Positions 1 to 13,400 of a stretch of 64,000 bases of DNA are shown one piece after another. A program made the position numbers and the translations under genes. The notes beneath the pieces are model-generated. The model saw nothing but the letters and a program-made list of their open reading frames with translations, did no database searches and had not been told where the DNA came from. This stretch comes from Acanthornis magna (lineage: Eukaryota; Chordata; Aves; Passeriformes; Acanthizidae). Each line of letters begins with the position of its first letter. Position 1 is the first letter of the stretch. The stretch spans positions 4,103,001-4,167,000 of the forward strand of contig JAWUZG010000070.1 in assembly GCA_036785705.1 (NCBI GenBank). Direction: 5' to 3'.

Positions 1-1327
1 CCTAGCTTTCTCTACTTTTTTAATTGTTTTTTTTCAGTGGACATGAAAACCTTGGCCCAAATTATTTCACAGCAGATCTCAGCAGAGTTCTGGTGAGAAG
101 GACGAAAATGTCTCTTTTGTGATACACCTGCTTTCATTCCTCCTCAACCTTCCCTATTCAAGCATAAGGGCTTCCAAACTGCCAACTGCTTTTTGTTACT
201 CCACTCATGTCTCTTACTATCTTCAGAGTCATCATCAGTCCCGATGGGAATTTCTGAGATATGTTCAGAATAATATCAAACACTTGTATCTCCAGTGTAA
301 TCTTCAGTGAAAAACTATTTGAGAGATGGCCTTACATGGGCATCTGAAAAACTAAACCACCACACCCTGGACTGAAATTTCTTTCCGGCACAGAGATCCC
401 AGAAGGACACGAGAAAAAAATATTTTTAACATATCTCAGATTATCCCAAGGATCTCATTTCCTACCCTTCCTCACACTGCGCTCTCCATTTTTTAAGTCT
501 GTTCTCCCTCTGCAAGCATTGTTATTTAGAATGCATTCTCTTTTTGGATGTTCCTTTTATATACTTTTGTATGTAGACAAGACACATCTTGTCTTTAATT
601 TTTCAACCTTTCATTGCTCTCATTTCACTATTTGTGTTTGCATTATTTACACTCTATTGGAAACTACACTAATACACTAAAAACTATACTAAACTACACT
701 AAAATAATACACTATCAATAATATTGACCAGTAATAATACTACTGCTGTGTTTCATGCTCACAAAGCACATGTGCTCCACTTCATAAAACAACTGCTGCC
801 GACAAGATTCGTTCTCCCAGAGACAAATCAGGATGGAGAGGTCTCACAGTTGCAGCAGGAAGCTTTAAAAGTTTTGCTAATTAACAGTAAGAGCTAAAGA
901 TACAACCCACCAGCACTATGGCTATAGAGAGCCTGGCCTCTCCCAAGGATTCTGTTTTGGGTATTTCCTCATTTAATTCAATGAGAAAAACAGGATTGCA
1001 GTGAACACAACTACAGCAAGTGAAGTCAAAGCCACGAGCTGTGACTGAACTGATACCACCACTAGAGTTCACCACAAGAAAGGAAAAGAATGCAAGCTAC
1101 ATGTGCAATAGTGTGGCAGATGCTTTCTGTTCATGCAGTAAGCCCAGACACTAAAGTGTAAGAGCTGCCAGCAGTGTTAAAAATTAACATTTGGTCACTA
1201 TCACTCAAAACATTCCTGTACTGTAAATTTGGGCATTTTCTGTAGCTTGGTTTTGCCTTTCAACATGTGAAGCTGCTTGAAAACTGCAGTGTAGCCAGTT
1301 AAAGCAAGCACACTTCTGTTTCTTTAC
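1..1327 (-). other. SEC24D: SEC24D intron 11 (partial)
   Basis: Continues past the left edge. The next expected coding segment (the trunk-domain continuation, with a VGFxTY-type strand) was searched for on the minus strand and not found. The only structure seen is an imperfect A/C/T tandem tract at about 658-712. Confidence 0.85.
658..712. repeat. Degenerate ACTACACTAA-type tandem tract
   Basis: About 55 nt built from variants of 'actacactaa' and 'actatactaaa'. It is low-complexity sequence within a SEC24D intron and shows no sign of function. Confidence 0.6.
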
Positions 1328-1452
1328 CTTGGAAGTTTATCTAGCAGAGTCTTCAGTTCATCACATATGAGTTTCACTAGACCGCTCTTTATGTTTCTGT
1401 ATGATACATCAATCATGAAGATAAAAGCTGGTGGATTTGGAGGCTTCTTGTC
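1328..1452 (-). CDS. SEC24D: SEC24D exon 11, start of trunk domain, residues 436-476
   Basis: 125 nt, acceptor gtgtag, donor GTAAAG. It encodes [20 protein letters not shown] and then [20 protein letters not shown]. PPxFxFxIDVSY is the first strand of the Sec23/Sec24 trunk (vWA-like) fold. It ends with two bases of a split codon. The next exon is not in the window. Confidence 0.98.
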
Positions 1453-4400
1453 CTACACAAAAAAGAAAAGATCATTCACAGGGAAAATTAGACAGTGTCC
1501 TGTTATGAGGAAAAAATTTAGAGGTGGTACCAAAAGGCAATGTAAATACAGTGTTCAGTTGTTTGAAAAATGCTATGAATCACAAATGGCACCTATTGCA
1601 GAAAGCTGACATGTACTGGGTCAAGTCCAGCCCTGGAATAAAACATTATCACGGGAAAACAGCGTTCTAGTAGAACAAAATACCTAAAGGGTAACAGTTC
1701 ATTAGATAAGATGAAACCCAGACTCAAATGTTTAAACAAATTTGCCTTTTGGCTTTTCTCTGTACCCCTTATTCTCCTTTGGGAGTTCCTCCGATCCACA
1801 GTGTAAGTGACGTACAACTCATGCATACACTACTGACAAGAGTTTCTGTAAGTAAGAGGAAGAAATTTTTATTTAAAAAAAGAGTAATGCCAAGAGATGT
1901 ACCCAGGAAGTTCACATGAAATGAACAGAGTGATCATCACACTCCCTAAAATGAGATTTCCTTATTCCCATTTAATGAGTACTAGTCATTACTTGGTGTC
2001 AAATTCAGGATGGCATTTTCATTACAGTTTCACTGCCTTCGTATAGAGTTCTGACCTCTTAAACAAATTATACTCGTCAAACGAAACCCTAGAAAAATTC
2101 AATTTAAGAAAAATTCATCTAACCCTTGAATTATTACTTATCCTTAGTCCCTGGCACACTTTAAACTAAACTAAACATTACACGCTTGATCTCATTCATT
2201 TGACTCATGTAAATCAGGATTAATTCCAGCAAACTGAAACCAGGCACTACTTTTCAAAGCTGTTCTGTTTACTGTACTTGGATTCTCGTTTCAGAAACTG
2301 CACCAAAAACTGCTTCTAAACTGTTGTACCAGATCACAATTTAGAAAGAATCTCTGCCTAAGTTCTGACAAATATATGGTAGAAACGAGGACTTCTGCTC
2401 TCACCACATCCGCCTAGCAGGAGTGCAATAATGCAAACCAGCTGGGATTTGTTAACAATTTTTGTAGCTCTTCATCCTTGTCATTTGATAAGCACAAAAG
2501 GAAATGACTTCTCAGTGCTGGTCTTGAACTGGATTTATAAAAGAAGGGAACCTCTGCAACTTGGAGCCAAATGAAAAGTGAATTACAAAATAATGCTAAC
2601 TCCAGTAATGTTTAATGACTTAGCATTCCCAGCGCAGAGTGTTATTTTGTATGAGATTTCTTTTTTGCAACATTCCAGTAAGTCTGCGGATGCATCTTTG
2701 TAGCAAGCAGGCAAGACCATCCTGGATGACTTCTCTAGGAAATTCCCTAATTTAAGTTATGTGGCAAAAGTTACTGCACTGAAAGCTGCACTGTGATGAT
2801 GAGTGCATCACACAGGGCTACACTCTGGAGCAGAGGAACAGAACCGTGAAAACGGCACGCAGCAATCCAGTACTCAGGAGGCTTCAGGATTTGGTGGAGC
2901 TACACTGGATGTACACTGAGCATCCCACATGCATTTCTGTGATGCCTCACCCCAATTCTTTCCTGGTCTGGGGTTTAAGCCAGGTTTCAATCAAATCTTA
3001 GAGGTTATCTCAGAGACCTCACTGGATTTTGGAGCAGTGCCCTAGTGAGCAAGCAGAATTGAACGTATTCATTTTCTTCACACCAGCAATAATTTGATGG
3101 CCTGAAGAAGTTACCGGAAGCTACTTCAAGACTTTGTAGGACCCAGGTGCCTTTTCTAACCTTATCATGGCCTCAACTCCATTCAGCCTGATTTCAGCAA
3201 GAACCAAAAAATATGTCCGTGCTGCGCTCAGATGAAGTCACACTTGCAGTTTTGTAAAATGAGCTAAAGTTTGAAAAGATTAAGTAATTTATGCTTTCAG
3301 AAGTATCAAATAGAGTTCTGTAATAAAACCAACTACAAATATTTACAGTAACATGAGTGGGCTCTGGATTGTGTTCTTCAGTGAGTTGATATTAGGAGAG
3401 AGAACCCATTCCATTGTAACTTACTGGTCAAAATACCAAGACTACTCTTGCCAGGAACTCATTACAAGGTCAAATTCCCTCGCTAAAGTTTTGGGTATTA
3501 CAAAGGCAATTTAGGCATGTGTCTGTCTTCAAAATCAGTAGAAGACATAGATCTAAAATGCAAAAATGCACCAGAATTTCAAAGATATCCCCTGAGCAGT
3601 GCAACTTGCTGGGTAGAACCAAACGAACGCTGCACTAAAAGACTGGTGATCCACGATTTTGCTGCACTGCTGGTTATTTTACTTGCTTGTCTCATACCCT
3701 GCAGCACAAAAAACCAAAACATTATATTCTCCACACCTATCCATATTTCCGAGAATGTTCCTGGAAACTGATAGCCAGCTTCCAAGTGCATTTACTCTAA
3801 GTATTTAAAGGCGCTTGCTGGTTTTGCCATCACACTGTCCATCGGTTTGCACACTGGCAATACTCACCCGGCAATAATCCAAAGTAGCCACATATTCATA
3901 AGATCCCAGCGACAGCTCCGGCCTTTCATAGTGGTCTATCCGTCGGCCCATGTGGTCCAGGTGTTGAAAGAAGAATGGGGGGACTACAAGCCAACACAAG
4001 AACAGGGAAAAAGCATTTATAATTTGGGGGAGGAGGGGAACAACACAAAAAAATTCTTTCAGCAGATGCAATGTACTCCAAAGCAGTAGGAAATCAAGTG
4101 GGTTTGCACCAACAATTTACACAGAGCCAGTCTTATGTTTCCTCAATGAATACAGATTCAGAATGCTTTTTTTTCACCTTTTTGCCTGTAAAAGTGCATG
4201 TGTGTGTGAGTGAGAGGAACATCAACTTAGTTTCTTCATCATTTTTAGTCCTTATCAAAGATTTTTTTTTTGTAAGTGCTTTCTGACTTGGATAAAAGAC
4301 ACTGTAGTAATACCAGCACGATTTAAAATGATACTGCAACGTAAATGTCTTTCTTAAAGTGTTCCCAGTGCATTTAAATTTCCCTTTATGAGAGTTTAAA

Positions 4401-7400
4401 TTGTTAACAAACTATGAAATTTATAATCTGCTATGCCTGCACAAACATTAAGAGCTCCAGGCAGAAAAGCAGTTGGACCAAGTCTGACAAGGTTCATGTT
4501 TCAGAGTTGAAAAGATGACTGTATTAGGGAAAGCACTATACCCCTGTGATCCAGCTGAGGAAATCCAGCTTGATACAAATGTCTAGAAAGGCTAGTTCTG
4601 GCAAAGATTTGGGATGTAGCCAAGAGCACAAGAACAGTTATGAGTCACATGCAGCACACTTGAACAAATATGGCATGGTATCTTCTGTGAAAACCAACAC
4701 TTGTCACAGTAAGATTAATAGCTTATTTAACCATTGCATCCACAGTCATGCACAGGACGAGGCTAACATGGATCTAAATATTTGCTTCTTGCTGTACATT
4801 TGCATTTCTTAAAGAAAAGAATGTTTTCTTTCAACATGAAAATTGCTTTCATTTAACAACACAGGCAGTTTTGTATCCTATGTTGCCATAAAATTTTTAA
4901 AGAAGGTTTTAATCATACCAGATTGGACTTCATGAATCAGCATTATTTTTCATACTTTTTAAAAAAAACTGTACTGAACAAATGTTTCCCTCTACTATTC
5001 TTGGGAAGTGATTTTTTTTCATTTGTGACATAAGCCTAGTTACTGCATCTCCCTAAACTATTTTTTCAACAAGTCAGCAAGTGAAGAAAATAATTTTAGG
5101 AATACGGTTTCTTTTTAGTCTGATAGAATTTGTATGAATCCTGGATTAGAGAAACATCACTTACCATCATTTATACAGTTACAAAAAGCACACTGGTACC
5201 TCCTCCCACCTTCAATGAACTGCATGAAGGGACACATGTAGGCTTTGCAGCGGTTGCACCGGATGGGTCCAGTCTCCCCGTGGTTTACAAGATAAAGAGG
5301 CGTCTGTAGATGAAGAGGTACAGAGAGAGCAATGTAAACATGAAACCAAAGAGAGCTTGAAAGAGTTAATTCAGATTTAACTCTTGTTAGAGATCACCTG
5401 ATTAAGAGATCATTTCTTGTCCAGCATTCACACAGAAACTGTTGAGCCCCAGAGATCCCCTCAGGGGTTAAATTTACAAGTTCACAGGCTGAATTCTGAT
5501 GTTTATCAGAAACAGAATAAGATTCAGACCAAAACACTACAAAGTTTTGAAAGCATTGGCAGTTTAGGGCTCCAGGCTGATTTTCTCCAGCAAAGGGCAA
5601 TTTTTACAGCTCACTAAGAGAAATATGCTGGAGTCAGGTCTTTTGCCTTCTCTGTCAGAATGAGCTTTTCCTGAAGAAATCTACTGCTGCTTGTCTATAG
5701 GGGTATTTGCTGAGAAAGCCTCTAATATTTTGTCCTAAATGCTTCCCTCCCCGGCTGCTTTGTTACATGCCACACTACAGTTTAAAAGATGTCAGGGTCA
5801 CCAGCTAGAGGGGGATATTTAGGAGAAACACTAATATTTATTGAAGGAAAGTACATACGGCAAACAAGTACAGTACCTCAAGCACTTGTCAGTTTAATTA
5901 CACTGACCACGCTTGCTTGCAGCCCCTGCCAAAACACACAGCTAAGGGAAGACATTTTCCAGATGCCTCTTTCCATAAAAACTGCAGCAATTGAAAGATT
6001 CCTGTGATTATTCTTAATGTTAGAAAAGTCATACTTGAAACCACTACAGAAATGGAAGTTTGTTCAATTATTTGTGAAACACTATTTTAAATTTTTTTTC
6101 TTACTCCCTCATCCTCAGCTAAAAATCTCAAAACATAAGTATTAGAAATGCCCAGAGTTTGGACACAGCAGATCCCTACAAGAAGAAAAATGCTGACAAT
6201 GCCTTTCAATGCTAGCACATTCTTTTTTTTTTTTTTCATTATTCTGTCTCTTTTTAAGGAATGGGTGTATTTCATCTATTATACACTTTATCTTCTACTG
6301 GTGCATAAGGATGCATTTTGCCAAGGATTTTCTACATACAAGTAGATTTTTACTACGTGGGTTATAAGTGCTCCTTCCCGCTGCACTGAGAGATTCTTTT
6401 ACTTTGTGTTCTTTGCTCTACCCAAATTGAGTTTAACCCAAATGAACCAATAATGCCAGCTGGCAAATACCAGGGTCATTTTTCAGACATGAAAGCCTTG
6501 GCTATGAAACTTGCTCATCAGCCACAATGGCTTAATAAGGTTCAAAAGTTCTGGGTTTTGTTCATTACTTGGCAATTTTCTGATTATCATTCTGCTGTAT
6601 TAGTTTAATGAGACCTGGATCTGATTTGCAGTTAATATTATTATAATATCTGACCTGGTAGGGGAAAAACCCAAGACAATACCAACTCCTGATGCATTTA
6701 TATACATTGATTCAGTACCTTTAAACCTTGGTTTGATATCCAAGAAAAATTACCCTCAAAACCTTCACACTTTGATATACCAAAATTAAGACTTCTACAT
6801 AAAAGCCATAAACAAGAACAATAACAAAATAAATGCCATTAAGTTCAGAGCCTAAGCATCTACAGTTTTACACATATGTAATAAATTACTTTCTTGAAGA
6901 CAAAAAAATTCAGGGGTAAAAAAATAAACCAAGAAATAAGCCAACCAAAAATGTACACGACAGAATTAAGAAGGCTGTCTAACAAAGAAAATTCTTTTTA
7001 AAAGCCCTATTTGTCTCCTTACAAGTTTATAAATTGGAATTTTTTGAAAATAAATGGTATTTACATTTTACTGTTTTCTTTAAATACTTAAAAATATTAC
7101 ATCAATAATGAACACATTTAATGAAAAAGCTATCTGTATGATAATTTCAAAATAAGAACTCAGACCAAAAGCATCAAAAATCCACTTCTTGATGTGAACA
7201 ACACAGTTGTGAAAGAAATTTTATCTTCAAAAAGCTGCAATTTTACAGTGCACTGCACTGCAGAACCAGACATCCCACCACCCCATCATGAGAAAGGAAT
7301 TTCTATTTCAGTGTGTAAACTGCTATTGCATTTCCAAACATCCAAGTAATTTCTGTTAGAGTAAAATAACGTTAAAAATAACCATTCTGTGGGAGTGTAC

Positions 7401-10400
7401 AAAGGCAAGTAATACTGTACATGCATTAAAATGCAAAAAGTCACGAGTTTAAATTAAGGATACATAAAAGTAAGAAAATAAAGACATGGTACTGAATGGG
7501 AAAGTCTTGTTTGCTGTGCTCCACTCTCTGTAGATGTCACTGTACACCAGAAGAAAAAGCAGAGGGATCTCTTTTCCTTCCCATTGAAATCAGTGGCAAA
7601 CTCTCATAAGAGCAGGGGAATGAGATAAAATTTAAAACCTTTTTTTAGTTTTGGAGGTTTTTGTTTTGTTTCTTTAAGCAAATGCAATACTCCTGTTTCT
7701 TTTGCCTTTCCATCTACAAAGTATCAGCATTTTCTTTCTCTCGTCTCTCAGGAAGAATCAGTTTTGCTGGGAGGCACAAAATTGTAATTTTAAGTTAACG
7801 CAAAGGCAGAATTGGGCAGGAGATGGAAAATGCTGCAAGGGACCTGCACAAACTTTGTTTTGTCTGAAACTTTGAGGCCCCACTGAAATGCAAGCCCTGA
7901 AACCTGATCTGATAAACCACAACTTAACCCCAAATATAGCTGCAATAAGAGGAGTTTTATTTTGGAAATATTTCAGCAAGACCATCTCTCAGGAGTCAGA
8001 AAAATATCACAAAGCAACAGACAGACATTGGTGGCACAGCTCCAAGATAAAATACATCCATAAAAATTTCCAAAGGGACTGTAACGTGCACTTTCAAGTC
8101 TGAGAAAGCTGAGTTTCTATTGCTTGCTATAAAAAAGAAGTCCTGACACGCTCCTGAGGGTGATGCCTGCAAACTATCACCACATTCATATTGCAGGATC
8201 CGGATCACAGCTGCAAATTTTAAGTGTAGGAGTAAGGACTGTGCAAAAGCTCCAGATCATCATGGCACATCTCTGGGAAGGCATTGTAAAGAGACAAATC
8301 CTAAGTGAGAGATCCTCCAGAGAATAAGAGAGGCATATACAGATACTGAAGAAAATGAGCCATTTCTCAGACTAACAAAATAAACTGATCAGTGTCTCTA
8401 GCACACCCTTACAGTGTAAGCAGTGCTTCTAGAGTCGTTATTGACACTTACATTGATGCAAATCTAGTCACTAAAATATTGCTATGAGAATTTCAAGATA
8501 TGCTATACAGCATAGCTTTCAAATGAACAAAGGAGAAGGCTGCTGGCCAAGTGTGGCACCACTGCCTCAAGAAAATGTTGTGTTTAATTAGTATAGTAAA
8601 AAGATGACAAAAAGCTCCTCTGGATAATCAAAGAGAATTCTGAAATATAACACTGATGTTTTTGGAAAAAAATTAGGTCACGAACCAAAGTGTCTCTGTT
8701 TCCTAGCACTGTTGAAGAGGTTTGTTGTCTTTTATTCTATCATCATAGATTGCTCTTGAGAAAGATTAACCAGACTACAAATAATCCCTCGGTTTTGAGC
8801 TGCTTTACTGATTCACATTAAAACGTCAAGAAAGCATTTCCCTTTGTGATGTTCCCACTGTCTTTTATCAGAAGCCTTTCCCTCTGAAGGCAGTAGTTAT
8901 TCTGCCTATTCTTGCTTTTCAGATGTTGAACATGATCAGCCTCCTAAGCTGATGACTCAGGCCAATTTGGACTATCTGCTCTGCAAGGTTCACAGCAGGT
9001 TCAAGTATTTTCCATCAACACACTCCTTTTCCATCAATTTCCTCGTTTGCTTGCAAGACTGCAGCAAGGCTAAAGCACCAGCCATGTGATGCAGGGTCTC
9101 CTGGCTCTATCCTGGTTTTTACAGACCACACAAAAATGCCAAAATCATGTTCAAACCTTCTTGCTCAAAGCCCCTCCAGGCCCAGGCTGCACATTCCCCT
9201 GCACACACAGAACTGCAAAACATACCATGGCATCGTAGCTGAATTTCAAGTGGACGCTGCACGTGGGGTACGATCCAGTGTGTAGGAAAATAAACAGAAA
9301 ACTAGTTCTCAGTTTCTGTGTATCATACCTCAGCCGATCCCTGAAATCCTTACTCAGCATTCCCTTTTTAAGAGGAATATTGCAATTAGCTGAATAGTTG
9401 GCAGCGTGAAGAGTGTAAATACAGACTACACTCTATTCAACATAAGGATTTTTAGGATGGGGGGAAAATACATGTAATAATGATAAAACATCGATATAGA
9501 GAACTACCAGAATTAGTTAGCTTGCTTCTTTAGAACTTCCGTATCATATAGGTGACAGAAGGGTGGGGGAAAAAAGGGAAAAAAGTTCACTATCCATGCT
9601 TGAGAGAGGCACCCCAAGTCCTGCTGGTCACGATGGGTGTCCCAAGCACTAACAGGGCAGTGCTGTGCAGCACCTCTCAGCGTCGCAGTGCTGACTGCTC
9701 TTTGGATGCACGGACATTCTGTATCTCGAGGGAAGGTCAGCAGGCAGGATTAACCGATGAGAGAAGCAGGAGCGTGAAATTGGCTAATCAAGAAACGGTG
9801 CTGCACAACACACTTTGCTGACAATGTTAGCACTTGAAACCAATCTGATCTCAACCAGACCCACCTCAGCGCAGTCTACCCTCAACCCAGCGAGAGTGGG
9901 AGCTGCTGCAGAGGCACAATCACAAGGGAAGAACAAGGGCCAGACAAAACTCCCCTAGGACAGCGCTGTTGTTGTTGTTAGCACCCCTGAGGGTGATAAG
10001 CACATGTTAAATCACATGCCAGGACTGAAGTTCATGACTGTACTAATCTGCAGCTCCATTTCCCACCTTATCAGTATCACAGGTGGTCCAGCACTGCAGT
10101 GCTTGCCTGAGGTTTTTAGGCAAGACTGTCACACTTGCTGGAAAACCACTGAAAAATAAGACTGGCAAGTTTCAGAAACTTCTCTACAGAAATGGTAAGT
10201 AATAATTACAAGGGATTAACTTTACTAGTCATAAGATTTTCACATTAAAATTAGAAATTTGATTTCCAGTGATGTGATCTCTGGCTTATTTTGCAAAATC
10301 AAACAGAACTCCTAAAACACTTAATCCAGGCATCACTTCTGGGTTTTTTTGCAAATCACTGCAGGAGAGTTCTAGAGGAGCTTCAAAATGTCAGAGTGAA

Positions 10401-13400
10401 TTTGGGCCCTAAATACTGATTTCTGGACAGGCCCAGTCTCTTACTGTATGGTACTGTGTGGTCTTATCAAGGTAAGTTTATCCTCTCATAAATTTTTTAA
10501 AGATTGCTAAGTAAATGATAAACCTAACACCACAGTTTAAAACACACAGCCTGTAACATACGATAATGGGTTACTTGGCACATCAATTCTGCTTTAAAAA
10601 GGTCCAAGACCATTTAATGCAAACAAAGCTGTGCCCATTTCTATATCCTTAGGACAGGCAATAAAACAACACTCCAAACAGTCCTCATGGAACATGCGGC
10701 TCCAGGTTTAGAGAACAACTGTTTCAGTTTATACATGAATCTAAGGGTGGTATAGTGACCTCTGAAGCACCATTCTCCTAGAAGAAATCCTGTATCAGAA
10801 CATTATCAATGTTAAACATTTTCACAGCAAGAACAAAAACAAAACCCCACTTTGGATTTCAGATCCATTTTGGCCTGCTGGGCTATCAGCAACTTTAGGG
10901 ACCAATTAGATATTGCGCTTTTTTTCCTTTTTATACACCCACATCCATAGATAGGTGGATAGGCAGATGCGTGTATAGAGACGTAATAGATTTTATCAGC
11001 ATATAAGAGAAAAGCAATTGCTGACCTAAGATCATGCATAAAAATCTAATGAGTGGAAGGTTTCCTTCCTTCTTGAAAACAGAGCTATTTCTCTTGTTAG
11101 AAGGCATTACTGTGACTTTTTAAACTGACTACTCATGTTTGCATTCCTGAGAACTTTCACTACAGGAACTGTTTTGTTCCTACTTTTGCACAGCCAAATA
11201 CATTAAAAAGAGAAACCTTAATTAGGAAAAAAAGCACAGAAATGTTTAGGAGTATTTTAATTGTAGATGGATAAAGTAGTTTTGCTTATGTACAGCCTCT
11301 CCTGGACAATATTTATTAGTAAACATACCTCTAAGGCTAATTAATTTATTTCCACTGAAATCAGAAAGAACTGGGCATAGTTAAAGTGTCAGGCTGCATT
11401 CCCAAGCCAGCTAGAGCTAGCCAATTGTCACAGGAGAACTTAGAAAGTACAAGGAGAATTTTTGCTATGTGAACAAAAAGCAGCACTGAACAACTTCAGC
11501 TCTGTAGCACAGAGATTTGGGATGAATTTAACGCCCTTTATAAAAGTCAAGTCCTTTCTAGGATGTTAATTTTGAAGGTCAATAGTAAAACCAACTGTTA
11601 CTTCACAAATACCACATCAGGTCAGAATGTTCCCACTCCGAGTCTCTCTTCCATGAATTCTTTTGCTACTATGATAGCCAGGATGCTTTAAGCAGACTCC
11701 AGAACCTTCAAACATTAATAATATTTGTCTGTGACTTGCAACCACCCTCCTCTCTTTCCTTAGCACTGAGCTACAGCTGAGTGTCACAACTGTGCGACAC
11801 TGACTTATGGAAGTGTGCCGCTTTGGGCTGGGTACAGTTAGTTTTCCTCACAGTGCCTGGAAAGGGGCTGTGTTTTGGATATGTATTGAACACAGGGATG
11901 GTAACACAGAGATGTTTCTGTTCTTGCTGAGCAGGGCTAAAGTGAGTTTTAACTTGAGTAACATTTTTATTGGGAAAACAAATTATCATTATTGTTGGCC
12001 AGCCAATTAAATGGATATAATTATTGCTCTTAATTCCCTTTTATACGTACTGCTGTTTAGTCACATTTTTCTTCTGCCATTATCGTTCTGAAGGACAGCC
12101 ACAGTCTCCAACTCACCAGAAACTAATTACAACATCCTTATAAAGGCTTTTTCACAGTCTAAATTTCAAATTTGTATAAAATTATAGTCAGGCACTCTGA
12201 TTACAATATGAACAAGATTTATATAAATGTCACATTTTCAAGTCACTGTCCTCATCTTTATCACAGGTACATCCTTACCATAACAACACTGGTGTAGGGA
12301 CCAACATACCACATAAATATTTTAAACAGTGCATTTTAGGACTATTTTTCAATGTACATTAAAAACCAAAAAACAGTAGAAACAAAATCAGAAAATTTGC
12401 TTCAATCAGAAAAAGCTCTGCTGCAAAAGCTGTTGCTAAACCTGTCTCTGAATGCTCATTCTAGTTACAGAGTGTAGTTACAGGCTAACAAAAAACTCTC
12501 TCCTTGATGATGAAGTCTTGGGATGCAATCCAATTCCAAATGATTTACTACCAAATGCAGACTAGCACAGGGCACACTCCATAAAGAAAGCCTCATTTAA
12601 TACAGGATTTATACACCTCTAAATTAGGCATTGTGAAACCAAGCTCACAGGCACTGATTTCCAGAGTGGTATAACACTTTCTGGGTGAAGCACCTGGGAG
12701 ACGCTTGAGAGTTCTAGGATCTCCACACCATGCCCAGCACAGTCTGGCACCTCCGACGAGTTTAGCAAACCCCCCAGATATTAACCTGCAACTAGTTAGT
12801 TGAAAAAATTAAAATAAAATGGCACTGAGAGAGCAACACAGATTGTCCTGCTTCAAGTAAACTCAGAGCTACGAGCCCAAAGTCTCAGTTCTCTCCCAAA
12901 TGAGAGCACTAACAAGAATGCTTTGGAAATTGTTTTAGTTTAATACTTGGAAAATGTGTATGTAGCATGATATGCAGCAGCATGTATTAAGGTACATCAC
13001 ATATGCAGGTCTACTCTCACCATGTTTTAGAACACACAACCACCCAAAGACACTGACAAAATCATTCTCTGCTGGATCGTGGACAATCCAGAGGCCAGAA
13101 AACACAATCAATCCATACAGACAGCACGACAGAAGTGTCACCAGCAGCTCCTTCTGAAGCTTTTCTTCAAATAATTTCCTTAAAATTATTATCTTACTAG
13201 TAGTATGGACAATTTTACTGTCTAACCATGCTCTTGTGGAGGGGTGTCATGACAGAGAGATCTACTGATTTCTGTCAAACCAGCCACCAGGCAGATAAGC
13301 ATGACCTAGTTGATATAATGTAATCCTTCTGAAGGAAGAACCTTTCAGAAGAATTCCTTGTTAAAAGCTCTTCAATTAGCCAAGCTCTCATGCTATATGG

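Noticed and set aside
1..1327. Search for SEC24D exon 12 at the left edge
   Set aside because: No minus-strand stretch encodes the expected trunk continuation between splice sites, so the exon must be outside the window.
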